From: a virus
Strand: one strand, 5' to 3'
Length of the DNA: 31,011 bases
IMG/VR virus record: IMGVR_UViG_3300013099_000057
Coordinates: 1-31,011 of that record
In this document: positions 31,005-31,011 of the stretch, in pieces
Layout of the letters: each line of letters begins with the position of its first letter
Position numbering within the stretch: the stretch's first letter is position 1
The notes under the pieces: generated by a model
Databases searched by the model: none
What the model was told of the DNA's origin: nothing
Seen by the model: only the letters and a program-made list of their open reading frames with translations
Translations under genes and position numbers: made by a program

Positions 31005-31011
31005 CTGGTGC

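Noticed and set aside
1-31011. Integrase, transposase, attachment site or CRISPR array
   Set aside because: No motif, inverted-repeat-bounded element or regularly spaced DNA repeat was seen.

Overview
This window is the structural and lysis part of a tailed double-stranded DNA phage genome. It is GC-rich, uses GTG as well as ATG starts, and is almost entirely coding. Terminase, portal, scaffold, an SU10/DUF5309-type major capsid protein and tail proteins lie on the + strand. A lysis cassette with nuclease genes converges on them from the - strand. Cell-wall-cutting and wall-binding domains (M23 peptidase, PG_binding_1, amidase_2) and an actinophage-like set of small proteins suggest a high-GC Gram-positive, probably actinobacterial, host. 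That host call is inference. No tape-measure protein, major tail-tube protein or tail-assembly chaperone frameshift pair is visible. There is instead a 2328-residue giant protein with further large helical proteins, an adaptor-like protein and a nozzle-like protein. This favours a short-tailed (podovirus-like) particle that ejects internal proteins.

Layout, + strand: 102-4443 holds the large terminase (with unusual N-terminal zinc and helix-turn-helix regions), a 100-aa unknown and the portal. 4453-5495 holds four small proteins: an acidic 45-mer, a zinc-ribbon protein, a two-helix membrane protein and a Pro/Ala/Gly-rich protein. 5492-17522 holds the putative ejection module: the giant protein, a 588-aa protein, an M23 endopeptidase, a peptidoglycan-binding-domain protein and a 356-aa protein. 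17523-17706 is a non-coding leader with a candidate extended -10 promoter, a potential H-type pseudoknot and a potential stem that masks the ribosome-binding site of the scaffold gene. 17707-19167 holds scaffold and major capsid protein, followed by a strong hairpin. 19238-27985 holds accessory virion and tail proteins, including a protein built of about fourteen strictly phased 20-residue repeats, several short fibre-like proteins, the adaptor, the nozzle and a tail fibre.

A bidirectional terminator at 27997-28024 separates the two converging transcription units. The - strand unit, read from 31004 down to 28065, is a chain of genes overlapping by 4 or 8 nt: a zinc-binding protein (cut by the window edge), a PD-(D/E)XK nuclease, an HNH nuclease, a small zinc finger, three small single-span membrane proteins (88, 31 and 34 aa) and an 81-aa protein. 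A 187-nt leader with several strong complementary stems follows, then the endolysin (N-acetylmuramoyl-L-alanine amidase).

Nearly all + strand genes abut or overlap by 1 to 4 nt (TGATG or ATGA junctions), so translational coupling is probably general. No tRNA, CRISPR array, integrase, transposase or attachment site could be supported.
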